From positions 1-60,729 of IMG/VR virus record IMGVR_UViG_3300036760_000452: 60,729 bases of DNA; one strand, written 5' to 3'. Position numbers and translations under genes: made by a program. Under the pieces are notes generated by a model that had not been told where the DNA came from, searched no databases, and worked only from the letters and a program-made list of their open reading frames with translations. The first letter of the stretch is position 1, and each line of letters starts with the position of its first letter. This DNA comes from a virus. Below are positions 38,310 through 46,985 of this stretch, piece after piece.

Positions 38310-40238
38310 TTACGGCCCCACGAACGCCATCTCGCCGGACCTTAGAATACTGCCGAATCTGGTGATGAGCGTCGCGGTCGTCCCGTCGATTCGGAAGACG
38401 AGAAATGGGCCGTCGCACGCGTACACGGCACCTCCGGCGGCAACCAGATCACGCGGGCCATTCACTGATGGGGTGTCCGGGAAGAGAATGGCGTCGTCGT
38501 CGAAGGTGACGCCGTCGTAGGTTCCAACGTAGTGGCTGACGCCGTCAAACCAATGAGTCAGGTAATAGAGAAGCGAGCCGTTCGTCGCAAGCGAGAGCTG
38601 CACGAACGGGTTCCCGCCGATACCGTCGAACCCAAGGTCCTCCGGAGCGTTGAGGTTGTTGTCGGCTTGCTGAGCAAAAGCGTCTCCCGTACGAACGATG
38701 GTGATGGTCAGGGTCGCGGCGTTAAACCGACCGATCACTAGGCGGCCTGGTCGCTCGCTGTTGTAGCCGAACGTCACTCCGGAGCCGAAGGACCGTCCTC
38801 GGTCAATCCCGATCAGGAAGATGTCGCCCTGGAAGACGCACCTGGAATGCCAGAAGTAACCGGTTATCTCAGGCTCGAACAGATTCGGAGCCGATGGGGG
38901 TACGGTCGGCACTGGAGAGTAGGTCACGGGCTGCCACGCTGCGTTTTTCTCGACCTTGTATGCCGCCGTCGTCGCGCCGGCCGCCAGGACTCCGCCGCTC
39001 GGAGTAGAGGAGACGACGCACGCCTGACCTGCGTTGGTGAGCTCGAGCCGCCGGGTCGTCCCGTCCCAGGAGTAGACCTCCCCCTTCGTGGGATCGTTGA
39101 AGCCGCGGTTTCCACCACCGTAGGCTGCGCCGACAGCGACGCTCTTCACGTCCCCCCCGGCCGTCCCGATATAGAGCCGATCGCGGGTGTCGATGTCGGC
39201 CGTGAACGGATCGTCGTCCCTCTCCTTCACGACGACCATCGAACGCACCCACTTCGGAGATGGGAAATGCGCGGGATCTACAGCAGAGCCGGGCACGAGG
39301 TACTCGACTTGCTGCGCGCCTCGTTTGTACCCAGGTGACGGGAGCCTGAAGACCTCGGTCACGCCGCCAGCGAACGCTCGCACTATATCGCCAGGCACGA
39401 AGCCCGGGTCTGTCGCGTATCCGAGGCTCGCGAGCCGGTCGATCGGAGACTGCGTCGTGAAGTTGACTTCGACGATCTGCTGCCCGCCAGCCACAGCCGA
39501 GCCGACGGCCGGCTCGTTCGTCGGTCCAGGGAGCTGATAGAACGACGGCTCGAAGTCGCCGACCGGTGGCCACAGGCTCCCGCGGTAGTGGCCGGCCGCA
39601 AGCCAACGTCCGTTGAACAGCACCAGCGGGTCCATGCACACCGGCGTCTGGTAGAAGCAGAAGAAGTCCGTCCCGGCCAGGGCGAGTGGAGCCCATCCGT
39701 CCTGCATCTCGATCTCGGCGTCGGGGGGCAAGAAGTATGGCGACGATCCGCACGGCGAGAGTGGGCCCGCCTGGTAGAACTCTTTGAGATCCGCGTCCGG
39801 AAACTTCACCGCCATGATGAACGCGGCGGAACCGAGACCGAGCGCGTTAGCGTCTGAGGCGTCCGGGTCGAGCGCATCGAAGGACGGTGGCACTCGAGAC
39901 AGGTCTACCCGACAGTACCCCATGATCTGTGAAGCCGCCAGGACCGGGTTGTAGGCCTCATCGACGAATCTTGGGTATGGTCCGAAGAGGAGCGTCGCGG
40001 ACTGTACCTCGTCCGGGATCTCTGCAAACCCGAGCACGGTGGCCGCTGGGTTGTCGTAGGGGGCCAGCCCTGGGCGACTCGTGATCCCGTCCTGCCCGAG
40101 ACGCACGTTCTGCAGGTAGCGCCAGAAATTCGGAGGCGTGTTGACCGCGTCGGCCACGGTCCGCATGCCGCGGAACTGTTGGAAGCCGACGCCCACGCGG
40201 ACGTCGAATGGCTGCTTTCCTTCTGCTGTCTTCTTCAT
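38310..40238 (-). CDS. Large tail nozzle-like protein B, 642 residues
   Basis: The start is the ATG at 40238, overlapping the adaptor's stop as ATGA. The N-terminus (VGVGFQQFRGMRTVADAVNT, then NFWRYLQNVRLGQDGITSRP) and later strands (GEVYSWDGTTRRLEL, YYLTHWFDGVSHYVGTYDGV) fit a propeller-type tail protein. The following gene encodes a similar protein, so two nozzle-like proteins are made from adjacent genes, as in some P22-like and related podoviruses. Confidence 0.6.
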   Translation of the reverse strand: MKKTAEGKQPFDVRVGVGFQQFRGMRTVADAVNTPPNFWRYLQNVRLGQDGITSRPGLAPYDNPAATVLGFAEIPDEVQSATLLFGPYPRFVDEAYNPVLAASQIMGYCRVDLSRVPPSFDALDPDASDANALGLGSAAFIMAVKFPDADLKEFYQAGPLSPCGSSPYFLPPDAEIEMQDGWAPLALAGTDFFCFYQTPVCMDPLVLFNGRWLAAGHYRGSLWPPVGDFEPSFYQLPGPTNEPAVGSAVAGGQQIVEVNFTTQSPIDRLASLGYATDPGFVPGDIVRAFAGGVTEVFRLPSPGYKRGAQQVEYLVPGSAVDPAHFPSPKWVRSMVVVKERDDDPFTADIDTRDRLYIGTAGGDVKSVAVGAAYGGGNRGFNDPTKGEVYSWDGTTRRLELTNAGQACVVSSTPSGGVLAAGATTAAYKVEKNAAWQPVTYSPVPTVPPSAPNLFEPEITGYFWHSRCVFQGDIFLIGIDRGRSFGSGVTFGYNSERPGRLVIGRFNAATLTITIVRTGDAFAQQADNNLNAPEDLGFDGIGGNPFVQLSLATNGSLLYYLTHWFDGVSHYVGTYDGVTFDDDAILFPDTPSVNGPRDLVAAGGAVYACDGPFLVFRIDGTTATLITRFGSILRSGEMAFVGP

Positions 40239-40915
40239 CGCCCGAAGAATCCGGGGAGTTGCCAGATCGTCCCCTGACGCCGCCGGAACTTCCCACGCAT
40301 CCTCTTCAGGCCGGCCAAGTAGGCAGCCTGGTGGTTCTGCCAGCGCGCGTCGCCCTTCGACTCGAGCGACTTCGCACGAATCCCGGGGAGTAGAACGCGC
40401 TGGTGCCACTCCTCGGGAATCAGCTTGATGTTGTTCACGTTCGCAACGGTCTCGTCGATGTCCGGAACCTTGAGCAGGTAGTCGACCGCGACGTTGTAGG
40501 CGCCAGTGTTCAGCGGGAAGTTGAGGCGCTTAGCGAACGTGATCGGATCCTCTCCGAAGATCGAGAACATCCCGGGCGTGTCGGTGCGGACGCCGCTCAT
40601 CTGGGCCTGCCGGATCTCGTGCTCGGGCACGTGCTCGAGCGGATCCCCACTCTGCTGCGAGAGCAAGTACACGCCGCCGTAGTCGCCGAGCTGGCCGAAC
40701 GTGACCGGGAGGTTCACGTAGCCCGTGCCGGCAGCGACGGTGAGCGGGGTGGCCACCTTGCGCAGCCACGTCCACTCGCCGTCGGTGATGACGTCCGCCG
40801 CCACCTCGCGAAGGAGGTAGAGGATTCGAACGCGCCGGTCCGCGTAGTCGCTGTCGGTCGGGTTGATGTTGTCCGTGTACGCGAGCTCTTGGCTGACGAT
40901 CTCCGTCGCGTTCAT
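40235..40915 (-). CDS. Head-tail adaptor (tail tubular A-like), 226 residues
   Basis: Helical N-terminus (DSDYADRRVRILYLLREVAA) with VITDGEWTWLRK, then a beta part (LTVAAGTGYVNLPVTFGQLG) and a C-terminal basic tail with FRRRQGTIWQLPGF. This matches the plan of podovirus adaptor proteins (gp4/gp11 class) that sit under the portal. It precedes the two nozzle genes, as expected. Confidence 0.6.
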   Translation of the reverse strand: MNATEIVSQELAYTDNINPTDSDYADRRVRILYLLREVAADVITDGEWTWLRKVATPLTVAAGTGYVNLPVTFGQLGDYGGVYLLSQQSGDPLEHVPEHEIRQAQMSGVRTDTPGMFSIFGEDPITFAKRLNFPLNTGAYNVAVDYLLKVPDIDETVANVNNIKLIPEEWHQRVLLPGIRAKSLESKGDARWQNHQAAYLAGLKRMRGKFRRRQGTIWQLPGFFGR

Positions 40916-40937
40916 CCCCCACCTCCCTGGGTGTGGG

Positions 40938-41744
40938 TTAGGCCGGTGTCGGGACGCCTTCCTGCTTCGCCGCGATCTGCTTCAGCAGATGGTCGCGGTA
41001 CTCGAGGTCGTTCCGTAGGAGCTTGCCCATCTCGGCCTTCGTGAGCGTGATCCCCGCGGACTCGGCCAGATCGAAGAGCTCGCCGGGCGCGCGCTCGGCG
41101 TCGTTCACCTCGGGCGCAGCGTCGGAGTCGGAGGCCGCGATCTGCGCGCCGACCTTCGGACGCTCCACGACCGTCCCGCCTCCGAGCACACGCCGGATCG
41201 CATCGTCGCTCATCGCGGGCGCCTGCTTCGCTCGGTTCTCGAGGTGCTGCGCCGCCCAGAGGACCTTGTGCTCCGAGGACGACTGCGGAGCCGGGATTCC
41301 CTTCTGGTCCCACTTCTTCCGACGCTCGAGCTCCTGCTGCAGGATCGTGCGTGCGTAGTCGTCTTGCGAGCGCTCGTACTTCGGCCGGCCGACCGCCATG
41401 GCCTGAGCAACCTCGTCCGTGCTGTCGACGATCCCGAGGCCCTGGTTGATGAGGTCCTCGCGATTGGACTCGAGCCAGTCGCAGAACTCGACCACGTCGA
41501 AGAGCTTCACGCGACCTCCGGTCGGCGTGTCCTGGATCCGGTCCTTGACGACCATCGTGCCCGGGATCTTCCTGCCTGTGGCTGGATCGTGCACGCTCTC
41601 GTAGCGGTACGGCATGCCGGGGCCAACCTCGGCCACTTGGTCGTGGGGCGGCATGACGAACAACTCGCCGTCGTACATGACCGGCTTGGCCTCGTCGCCC
41701 GGCCAGACGAGGATGAACTCTTGAAGGCGGTGGAACTTTTTCAC
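40938..41744 (-). CDS. Hypothetical virion-operon protein, 268 residues
   Basis: GTG start at 41744 behind AGGAGAGGA. The N-terminus is beta-rich (KKFHRLQEFILVWPGDEAKP), the middle helical (RSQDDYARTILQQELERRKK), the end acidic and helical. No named family. Position between tail-fibre-like and adaptor genes suggests a structural or assembly role. Confidence 0.5.
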   Translation of the reverse strand: MKKFHRLQEFILVWPGDEAKPVMYDGELFVMPPHDQVAEVGPGMPYRYESVHDPATGRKIPGTMVVKDRIQDTPTGGRVKLFDVVEFCDWLESNREDLINQGLGIVDSTDEVAQAMAVGRPKYERSQDDYARTILQQELERRKKWDQKGIPAPQSSSEHKVLWAAQHLENRAKQAPAMSDDAIRRVLGGGTVVERPKVGAQIAASDSDAAPEVNDAERAPGELFDLAESAGITLTKAEMGKLLRNDLEYRDHLLKQIAAKQEGVPTPA

Positions 41745-41775
41745 GGTCCTCTCCTTGCTGGGTGCGGCCCAGCGT

Positions 41776-42471
41776 TTATACAGTGACGCCTCGTCCTCGT
41801 GCCGGGGCCCATGCCCCACTCCTGCGCGCTCGCTTGGCGCCGTAAGCCATGAGGCGCTGGTACTCGGCCCAGTCCCCGTCGCTCACGGACTCCTCGATCT
41901 TACGCAGGATCCACGGTTCGATCCACCTCTTCACGTACTCGATCTGCGCCTGATGGTCGGCGCGCATCTTCTCCTCGCGCTTCTTCCGGAGCTCGATGTT
42001 CCGGTTGAATCGCGCGACGGTGAGCCGCTCGCGCTCCCACTTCCGTCGGCAGAAGCCGTACACGCCCCAGTCCCACGGCAGCACTTCGCCTGGACCGTTC
42101 GGCGCGAGCGGGTCGCCCTCGAAGAACTTGTCGAGGTAGTTCGGTGCGGGATGCTTCGCGCCCTGCGGCATCTCGACGTAGAAGCCGGCGCGCGAGTAGC
42201 GAGGGTCCGGGTAGTGCCGGCCGATGCCGACGTGGGCGACGAGGCGCACGCCGGAGTGGCCCGGTACCCTCCACGCCTGCACGCGCCACATGACGATCGC
42301 CCCGGCGTCGAACTCGTGCAGCGCCGCGGTGACGGCCGGGTCAGCAGCGAAGTTCGGCGGCGCGACGCACGTGTAGTGATCCTCGCCGACCTGCTCCCAG
42401 GCCTGCGGGAGCGACTCGGAAACCGCTGCGCGGCGCTCGTCGACGACCTTCAGCCAGTCGCGGTAGCTCAT
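41776..42471 (-). CDS. Hypothetical conserved phage protein, 231 residues
   Basis: The start is the ATG at 42471 (MSYRDWLKVVDERRAAVSES). It has a central Trp/Tyr-rich region (NYLDKFFEGDPLAPNGPGEV, GVYGFCRRKWERERLTVARF) and a long charged helix. I have no function; similar proteins of unknown role occur in podovirus structural operons. It overlaps the end of the fibre-like gene by 4 bases. Confidence 0.5.
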   Translation of the reverse strand: MSYRDWLKVVDERRAAVSESLPQAWEQVGEDHYTCVAPPNFAADPAVTAALHEFDAGAIVMWRVQAWRVPGHSGVRLVAHVGIGRHYPDPRYSRAGFYVEMPQGAKHPAPNYLDKFFEGDPLAPNGPGEVLPWDWGVYGFCRRKWERERLTVARFNRNIELRKKREEKMRADHQAQIEYVKRWIEPWILRKIEESVSDGDWAEYQRLMAYGAKRARRSGAWAPARGRGVTV

Positions 42472-44393
42472 GGTGTGCAAACCGGCGTGCCGGCAAACGC
42501 AGTCGTGATCCACACCGCGCCACTGCCGCCCGTGGCCGCCACTACGGTCACGCTGTCCCCGATGCCTGTGGCTACCCCGCCAATCACGAACGAAGTCCCA
42601 CAGGTGGTGTTTCCGAACATGATCGACTCCCCAGCGGCAGGAGCCAGCGTGATGTCCTGAGCGACGGTCGCTACGACGAGATACTGCGTCCCAATAGTGG
42701 GGTCGTTCGGCAGGTTGATGATCGAGCCGTCCGCATCGCCGGTGTTCGTATACAGCTCGCCGCTTTCCGTGATCGCTGGAGCCTTCGTAGTGGTGTTCGC
42801 TTCGACTGCCTGCCCAGGCAAAAAATAGCCCAGTCCGGCACCACCATTAGACACGCGAAGCTGTCCCAGCGCGTTTCGCACGAGGCCTACGTCGGCTCCT
42901 GTCGTACTCGGATCTCCAGAGGACCAGTTCACCTGAGCGTCGCTCTTCATCCGCTGAGCTGCGGTGTCCAAGTTCCACACTGCCGAGTTGGCTACGGACG
43001 CTGCGAGGTTCGAGGCACCGTTCAGCCACAAGCCCGTGTCGGGATCCGCCACAAAGCTATAGCTCGGGTCACCAACCGTGCCGCTCGCAACGCGGATACT
43101 TCCATTGCCGGATCCGCCGTCTGTCACCTTCACGATCCCCGCGGAAACGCGCGCGAGGCCGGTGTCCATGGTGCCAGCGTCCGCCGTCGAGGCGCTCGTC
43201 CAGCCCCACTGCCCAGTGTTGAACGTATACGCGGCGTAGGCCGAAGCATTCAAGCCGATGACGAATCGCACTAAGCCGCCGGTCTTGACGCGAAGCCCCT
43301 GGTTGGACCCTTCGATCGTATTCACATCGAAGTTGACACCACCAGTCGTGACGCTGTTCGCTACCAGCGCCCCAGTGCCAGCACCCCCATCCGTCACCTT
43401 CACAATGCCTGCGGCGGAGCGGGCGAGGCCGGCGTCTGAAGCCGCCCCAACCGCCCCCGAAGAGAAGGCGTACTGCTGTGCCGACGCGATCTGCGTTCCC
43501 AGGACCCCGAGGATCTGCGGCGACGACGTCAGCGCCGTCGCACTCCACGTCCCGACCGAGGCACCGGCCACGGCGAACCCGATGCCGGGCGCGGCCGAGT
43601 ACAGGCCGGTCGTGGTGGCCCCGGTGAAGCCGACGCTCGGAGCAGCGGCCGTGCCAGCGGGGACGATGAACGGCACCGTCGAGGTGAGGAGCGAATCGGT
43701 AAGCGTTAGGTCTACCTCGGCAGCGGCCCCCACGTCGAACTCCGTCTTGTCCTTCGAGAGCACGACACGATTCGAGGAAGTCGCCGCGTCGATCACCTCG
43801 AAGTCGATGACGGGGCTGCCGAGCGTGAAGGAGTTGGCCCTGACTCTGGTTGAGGTTGTTCCGTTCTGCCCCCACAGGATTGACAGCGTCGGCTGCACGT
43901 TGACGTAGGACGAACCGCCGCCCTGCAGGAAAGAGCTTGTGGCGTTGATCGTGGCTACGTTCGTTCCGCCGGAAGAGATGCCCAGGCTGTTCTCGCCGAT
44001 ACGGTAGAGGCCGGTATCGTTGCTCGTGTCGGTGCTGAACGTGAAGCTCGGCGCACCGACGGTTCCCGATGGCCCCAGGACCGGCAGGGTCGACGTGATC
44101 GCGGTCGTGGAGATGCTAAGCCGGTTCGCTCCAGACGTCCTGACGACCACGACCGCCGTCGCCGAAGAGCAGACCCCACTGGTCGCGTCCCCGGTGAAGC
44201 TGTACGGAGGCGCAAGGCAGTTGTCTGCGGCAGGCCCCAAAATCGGCGCCGTGATCGCCCCGCCCGTGAAGCTCGTCCCGCCTCCTGAGCCAGGGCCCGG
44301 TGGGTAGGCGGAGCCCTGCGCCAGCACCGTCACTGGAGTCGCCGTGAACGCGACCATCAGCCACAGCAGCAATCGCTTCCGGTCGAACCGCAT
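42468..44393 (-). CDS. Fibre-like repeat protein with Sec-type signal peptide, 641 residues
   Basis: The start is the ATG at 44393 after GGAGGTCGCG. The N-terminus RLLLWLMVAFTATPVTVLAQ is a signal peptide with LA-Q cleavage. The body has two repeat types: GTxGxPSxxFxxDTxTGLY units (near residues 105, 200, 485) and units of DxGLxRxxxGxxxVxDGGxGxG form. Both are frequent in phage tail fibres. A fibre made for export is odd; alternatives are a host-surface or secreted adhesin-like protein. Confidence 0.6.
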   Translation of the reverse strand: MRFDRKRLLLWLMVAFTATPVTVLAQGSAYPPGPGSGGGTSFTGGAITAPILGPAADNCLAPPYSFTGDATSGVCSSATAVVVVRTSGANRLSISTTAITSTLPVLGPSGTVGAPSFTFSTDTSNDTGLYRIGENSLGISSGGTNVATINATSSFLQGGGSSYVNVQPTLSILWGQNGTTSTRVRANSFTLGSPVIDFEVIDAATSSNRVVLSKDKTEFDVGAAAEVDLTLTDSLLTSTVPFIVPAGTAAAPSVGFTGATTTGLYSAAPGIGFAVAGASVGTWSATALTSSPQILGVLGTQIASAQQYAFSSGAVGAASDAGLARSAAGIVKVTDGGAGTGALVANSVTTGGVNFDVNTIEGSNQGLRVKTGGLVRFVIGLNASAYAAYTFNTGQWGWTSASTADAGTMDTGLARVSAGIVKVTDGGSGNGSIRVASGTVGDPSYSFVADPDTGLWLNGASNLAASVANSAVWNLDTAAQRMKSDAQVNWSSGDPSTTGADVGLVRNALGQLRVSNGGAGLGYFLPGQAVEANTTTKAPAITESGELYTNTGDADGSIINLPNDPTIGTQYLVVATVAQDITLAPAAGESIMFGNTTCGTSFVIGGVATGIGDSVTVVAATGGSGAVWITTAFAGTPVCTP

Positions 44394-44408
44394 CGCGACC
44401 TCCTCGAG

Positions 44409-44456
44409 AAGAGAAACACTCGCGGGGCGCCGGTCTGGATGGCGGCACCCCGCGAG
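44409..44456 (-). terminator. Intrinsic terminator
   Basis: On the minus strand CTCGCGGGG (44448..44456) pairs perfectly with CCCCGCGAG (44419..44427), with a 20-base loop that can extend the stem, followed by TGTTTCTCTT. This is a good Rho-independent terminator between the 111-residue virion gene and the fibre-like gene, so the head genes upstream would be read more than the tail genes downstream. Confidence 0.7.
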
Positions 44457-44464
44457 CAACGATA

Positions 44465-44800
44465 CTACGTCTGCAGCGGGATGCGGCGACCGTGCGCCGT
44501 GATCGCGTTGACGTAGCACACCTGGCTCGCGGCCGAGCCCACGATGTAGAGCGCCGCCAGATCCATCTGGAAGCTGCCCTGGTGATAGGGCCCGAAGCGC
44601 TTCGAAGCCCCCGCGTTGAGCTGCATCGTCGCGGCGACACCGTTGAGGTCCACCGTGACGGGCCCCAGGTAGACCTTCCCGCTGTTGTCCGGATCGGCGA
44701 CGAACTCGATCTCGAAGAGGTCCTGGCGGGTGTAGCTGATGACCGTGCTCACCTTCGCCCTCGTCGTCCCGCCGTTGAACTGCCCTGCCTTCAGAGCCAT
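44465..44800 (-). CDS. Small virion protein, 111 residues
   Basis: Beta-rich product (SYTRQDLFEIEFVADPDNSG, KVYLGPVTVDLNGVAATMQL) located after the capsid and a secreted protein. Its composition fits a decoration or head-completion protein. No signal peptide. Assigned from context. Confidence 0.5.
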   Translation of the reverse strand: MALKAGQFNGGTTRAKVSTVISYTRQDLFEIEFVADPDNSGKVYLGPVTVDLNGVAATMQLNAGASKRFGPYHQGSFQMDLAALYIVGSAASQVCYVNAITAHGRRIPLQT

Positions 44801-44857
44801 GTGGCCCTCCTTTTGCCCCCGGTCGTCTCTTCACGCCGGAGGACTTGGCGCGCGTTG

Positions 44858-45586
44858 TCAGTCTACGGGAGCTCCAGAGAAAAGCTGAATGTACCTCACC
44901 TGGCCCCCGACCAAAATCTTGAGGTAGCCATCGGGGGTTGTGGGCTCTGTCCCTGGCGTTGCGTTCCAGACGCCGGGCTGAGTGCTGGTGAGGTTCATGA
45001 GCGCGGTCCAGCTCTTGCTGTTCGTCTGGACCTCGGACTTCTCGATCTTGAACGGCACGAAGTTGCCGGTCACCGTACCGGAGAACGCCGTGCGGAAGCG
45101 CAGCCCGACAACGTCGCCGGAAACGGTGCGGGTCCCGGCGTCGTCGGTGACGAGCTCGATCTGCTGGCCGCGGACGTCCCCGGCGATGTTGCCGGTCGTG
45201 CCCTTCAGAAAGGCGTCGACGTGCGCGCCGATGAGCGATCCCGTCCCGGTCAGGGCGAACGTGTCGTTGACCCTCGGGCTCACCTCGAACCCGATCACGT
45301 TGTTCGCCATGCTCGCGCCCTGGGCCGGCTTCGACTGGAAGCCGATCCAGGAGTTGGCCGTCCCGGTGTTCGTGATGCTGTTGATCCGGACGGTTTCCCC
45401 GGCCTGGTCGGTGTTGGTAGGCCCGGCGTTGAGCTGCAAGTGCGTGCCAACGGTCGGGGTGATCGGACCCGTGAACGACGTCGGCGGAGCGGTGTAGCCG
45501 GACGACTGCCCGTACTGCGCCATCGCGACCGACGCGAGCATGAGCAGGGCCAGCAGCGCCATCCCGTACTTCTCGTACTTCCTCAT
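44858..45586 (-). CDS. Exported beta-rich protein after the capsid gene, 242 residues
   Basis: N-terminus (K)YEKYGMALLALLMLASVAM is a clear signal peptide with cleavage at AMA-Q. The body is beta-rich with Gly-Thr turns (GTANSWIGFQSKPAQGASMA, GLRFRTAFSGTVTGNFVPFK), related in style to the fibre-like protein downstream. Placing an exported protein directly after the capsid gene is unusual. Its gene is preceded by an operator-like site and a hairpin. Confidence 0.6.
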   Translation of the reverse strand: MRKYEKYGMALLALLMLASVAMAQYGQSSGYTAPPTSFTGPITPTVGTHLQLNAGPTNTDQAGETVRINSITNTGTANSWIGFQSKPAQGASMANNVIGFEVSPRVNDTFALTGTGSLIGAHVDAFLKGTTGNIAGDVRGQQIELVTDDAGTRTVSGDVVGLRFRTAFSGTVTGNFVPFKIEKSEVQTNSKSWTALMNLTSTQPGVWNATPGTEPTTPDGYLKILVGGQVRYIQLFSGAPVD

Positions 45587-45626
45587 TTTCGGTCTCCCTT
45601 CGTGGTCTGCTGTCTCAAGGCCGGAT

Positions 45627-45666
45627 GCTGTCCGGGATGGACACCTTCTAGCCCACCCCGGACAGC
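45627..45666 (-). other. Hairpin between capsid and exported-protein genes
   Basis: GCTGTCCGGG and CCCGGACAGC pair perfectly (10 bp) around a 20-base loop in the 108-base gap after the capsid gene. There is no T-tract, so it may slow or protect the RNA rather than end it. Such structures often raise capsid mRNA stability. Confidence 0.45.
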
Positions 45667-45681
45667 TTTGCTAGGCTCCTA

Positions 45682-45695
45682 AGCCCACGCGGGCT
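45682..45695. promoter_or_regulatory. Operator-like element after the capsid gene
   Basis: AGCCCACGCGGGCT matches the shared AGC-N8-GCT element, with perfect AGCCC/GGGCT arms around ACGC. It overlaps the capsid stop codon. A -10-like TAGGAG follows on the minus strand but no good -35 is present, so promoter activity is doubtful. It may also work as a hairpin in RNA. Confidence 0.4.
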
Positions 45696-46960
45696 CAGTC
45701 CCCGAGCACGGGATCGTTGAGGTCCTCGAGACGCGAATTGGACCTCGGCATAACGTTGATCTGGTTCTCGACGGAACCGACGTACGACAGGAAGCCGGCC
45801 TTGTGACCGTCCGCGTCGGAGCGGGGGATCATCTTCAGCAGGCTGTCGTCGTCGATCCAATCCAGAGGAAGGGCCTCGTACAGCCCGAAGGTCTCCCAGC
45901 ACAGGAAGAAGATCGCCCTCGGCTGGATGTCGAAGTCGACCTCGAGACGGACGTTGACGCCGGGCGCGAGGATCTGGAGGGACTCCTCGTCGTAGCCGAC
46001 GGTGTACGTCGGAGCGGATCCGGTGGGGCCGGGGTAGCGGCGCTCGGCCTGGATCATCTCGACGTACTTCCGCGCCTGGCCGTCGTTCGAGATGGCGCGG
46101 GTGATGCGCTTGCCGGTCTCCCGGCGGGGCTTGGAGATCGCGTCCAGGATGAGCTGCTCCGTGACGTCACGGAGTCCGCCGGAGCCGCGGAGCACGAACG
46201 CCTTGAGCTCCGGGTTGGTGCTGCGCGACTGGCCGAAGATCGTGACCACGTCGGTCCCGTCGTCGACGATGGCCGGCAGCGTCCAGTGGTTGCGGCCGTA
46301 GCTGCCGGTGATGAACACGCTGTCGCCGGGGGCGATCGTTGCGTCGTCGGCGCCGGCGTACGTGTAGCTGAAGGTGTCGCGGTTGAGGACCGTGATCTCG
46401 CGGTTCACCGCGACGCGGGCTGCGCCGCCCGTGAGGGCGGAGAAGTGGTCGATCCGCATGCGTCGGTTCAGCAGCTCCGTGCGCAGCGGGTCGGCCGTGG
46501 TGATGTTGGACGCGCCGTTGTTCGTCAGGACCACGGCCAGCCGGCCGAACAGCGAGCCGGCGTAGACCTTGTTGATGTACTTCCCGAGGTCCGACACGGT
46601 CCCCTCGACGCGGTCGGACAGGATGCCGCCCGAGGAGAAGGTCCCGATGTTGTTCTTCGCCGTCACCTTCGTCTTGAGGCCGATCTGGAAGGATCCGACG
46701 AACAGCTCCGGTGTGACCTCGCCCTGCACGCGCACGGGGTCGACCGGGGTGGGCATGTTGCCGACGTCGGCGATGGACGTGACGTTCCATGCGCTCGAGA
46801 TGCCGAGCGGGAACCTGGCGATGCCGTCGTGCATCTTCAGGTTCACGCGCTGGAGGCTCTTGCGGTACGGCGCCTCCTTGTTGACCGGGTCCTGGAAGGC
46901 GCCCGGGGGGTACGCGTTCTTCAGCTCCGTGGTGATGTCTTCGAATGCGCCTGTCGCCAT
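45695..46960 (-). CDS. Major capsid protein
   Basis: The product has 421 residues from the ATG at 46960. It is a two-domain alpha/beta protein with an extended N-arm (KNAYPPGAFQDPVNKEAPYR), a central beta-rich part (DSVFITGSYGRNHWTLPAIV) and a C-terminal part with typical capsid spacing (LPLDWIDDDSLLKMIPRSDA). Position right after the scaffold and before decoration-like genes supports the assignment. Fold type (HK97) is expected but not shown by a signature. Confidence 0.7.
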   Translation of the reverse strand: MATGAFEDITTELKNAYPPGAFQDPVNKEAPYRKSLQRVNLKMHDGIARFPLGISSAWNVTSIADVGNMPTPVDPVRVQGEVTPELFVGSFQIGLKTKVTAKNNIGTFSSGGILSDRVEGTVSDLGKYINKVYAGSLFGRLAVVLTNNGASNITTADPLRTELLNRRMRIDHFSALTGGAARVAVNREITVLNRDTFSYTYAGADDATIAPGDSVFITGSYGRNHWTLPAIVDDGTDVVTIFGQSRSTNPELKAFVLRGSGGLRDVTEQLILDAISKPRRETGKRITRAISNDGQARKYVEMIQAERRYPGPTGSAPTYTVGYDEESLQILAPGVNVRLEVDFDIQPRAIFFLCWETFGLYEALPLDWIDDDSLLKMIPRSDADGHKAGFLSYVGSVENQINVMPRSNSRLEDLNDPVLGD

Positions 46961-46985
46961 TTGGCGACTCCTCTCAACGCAGAGA

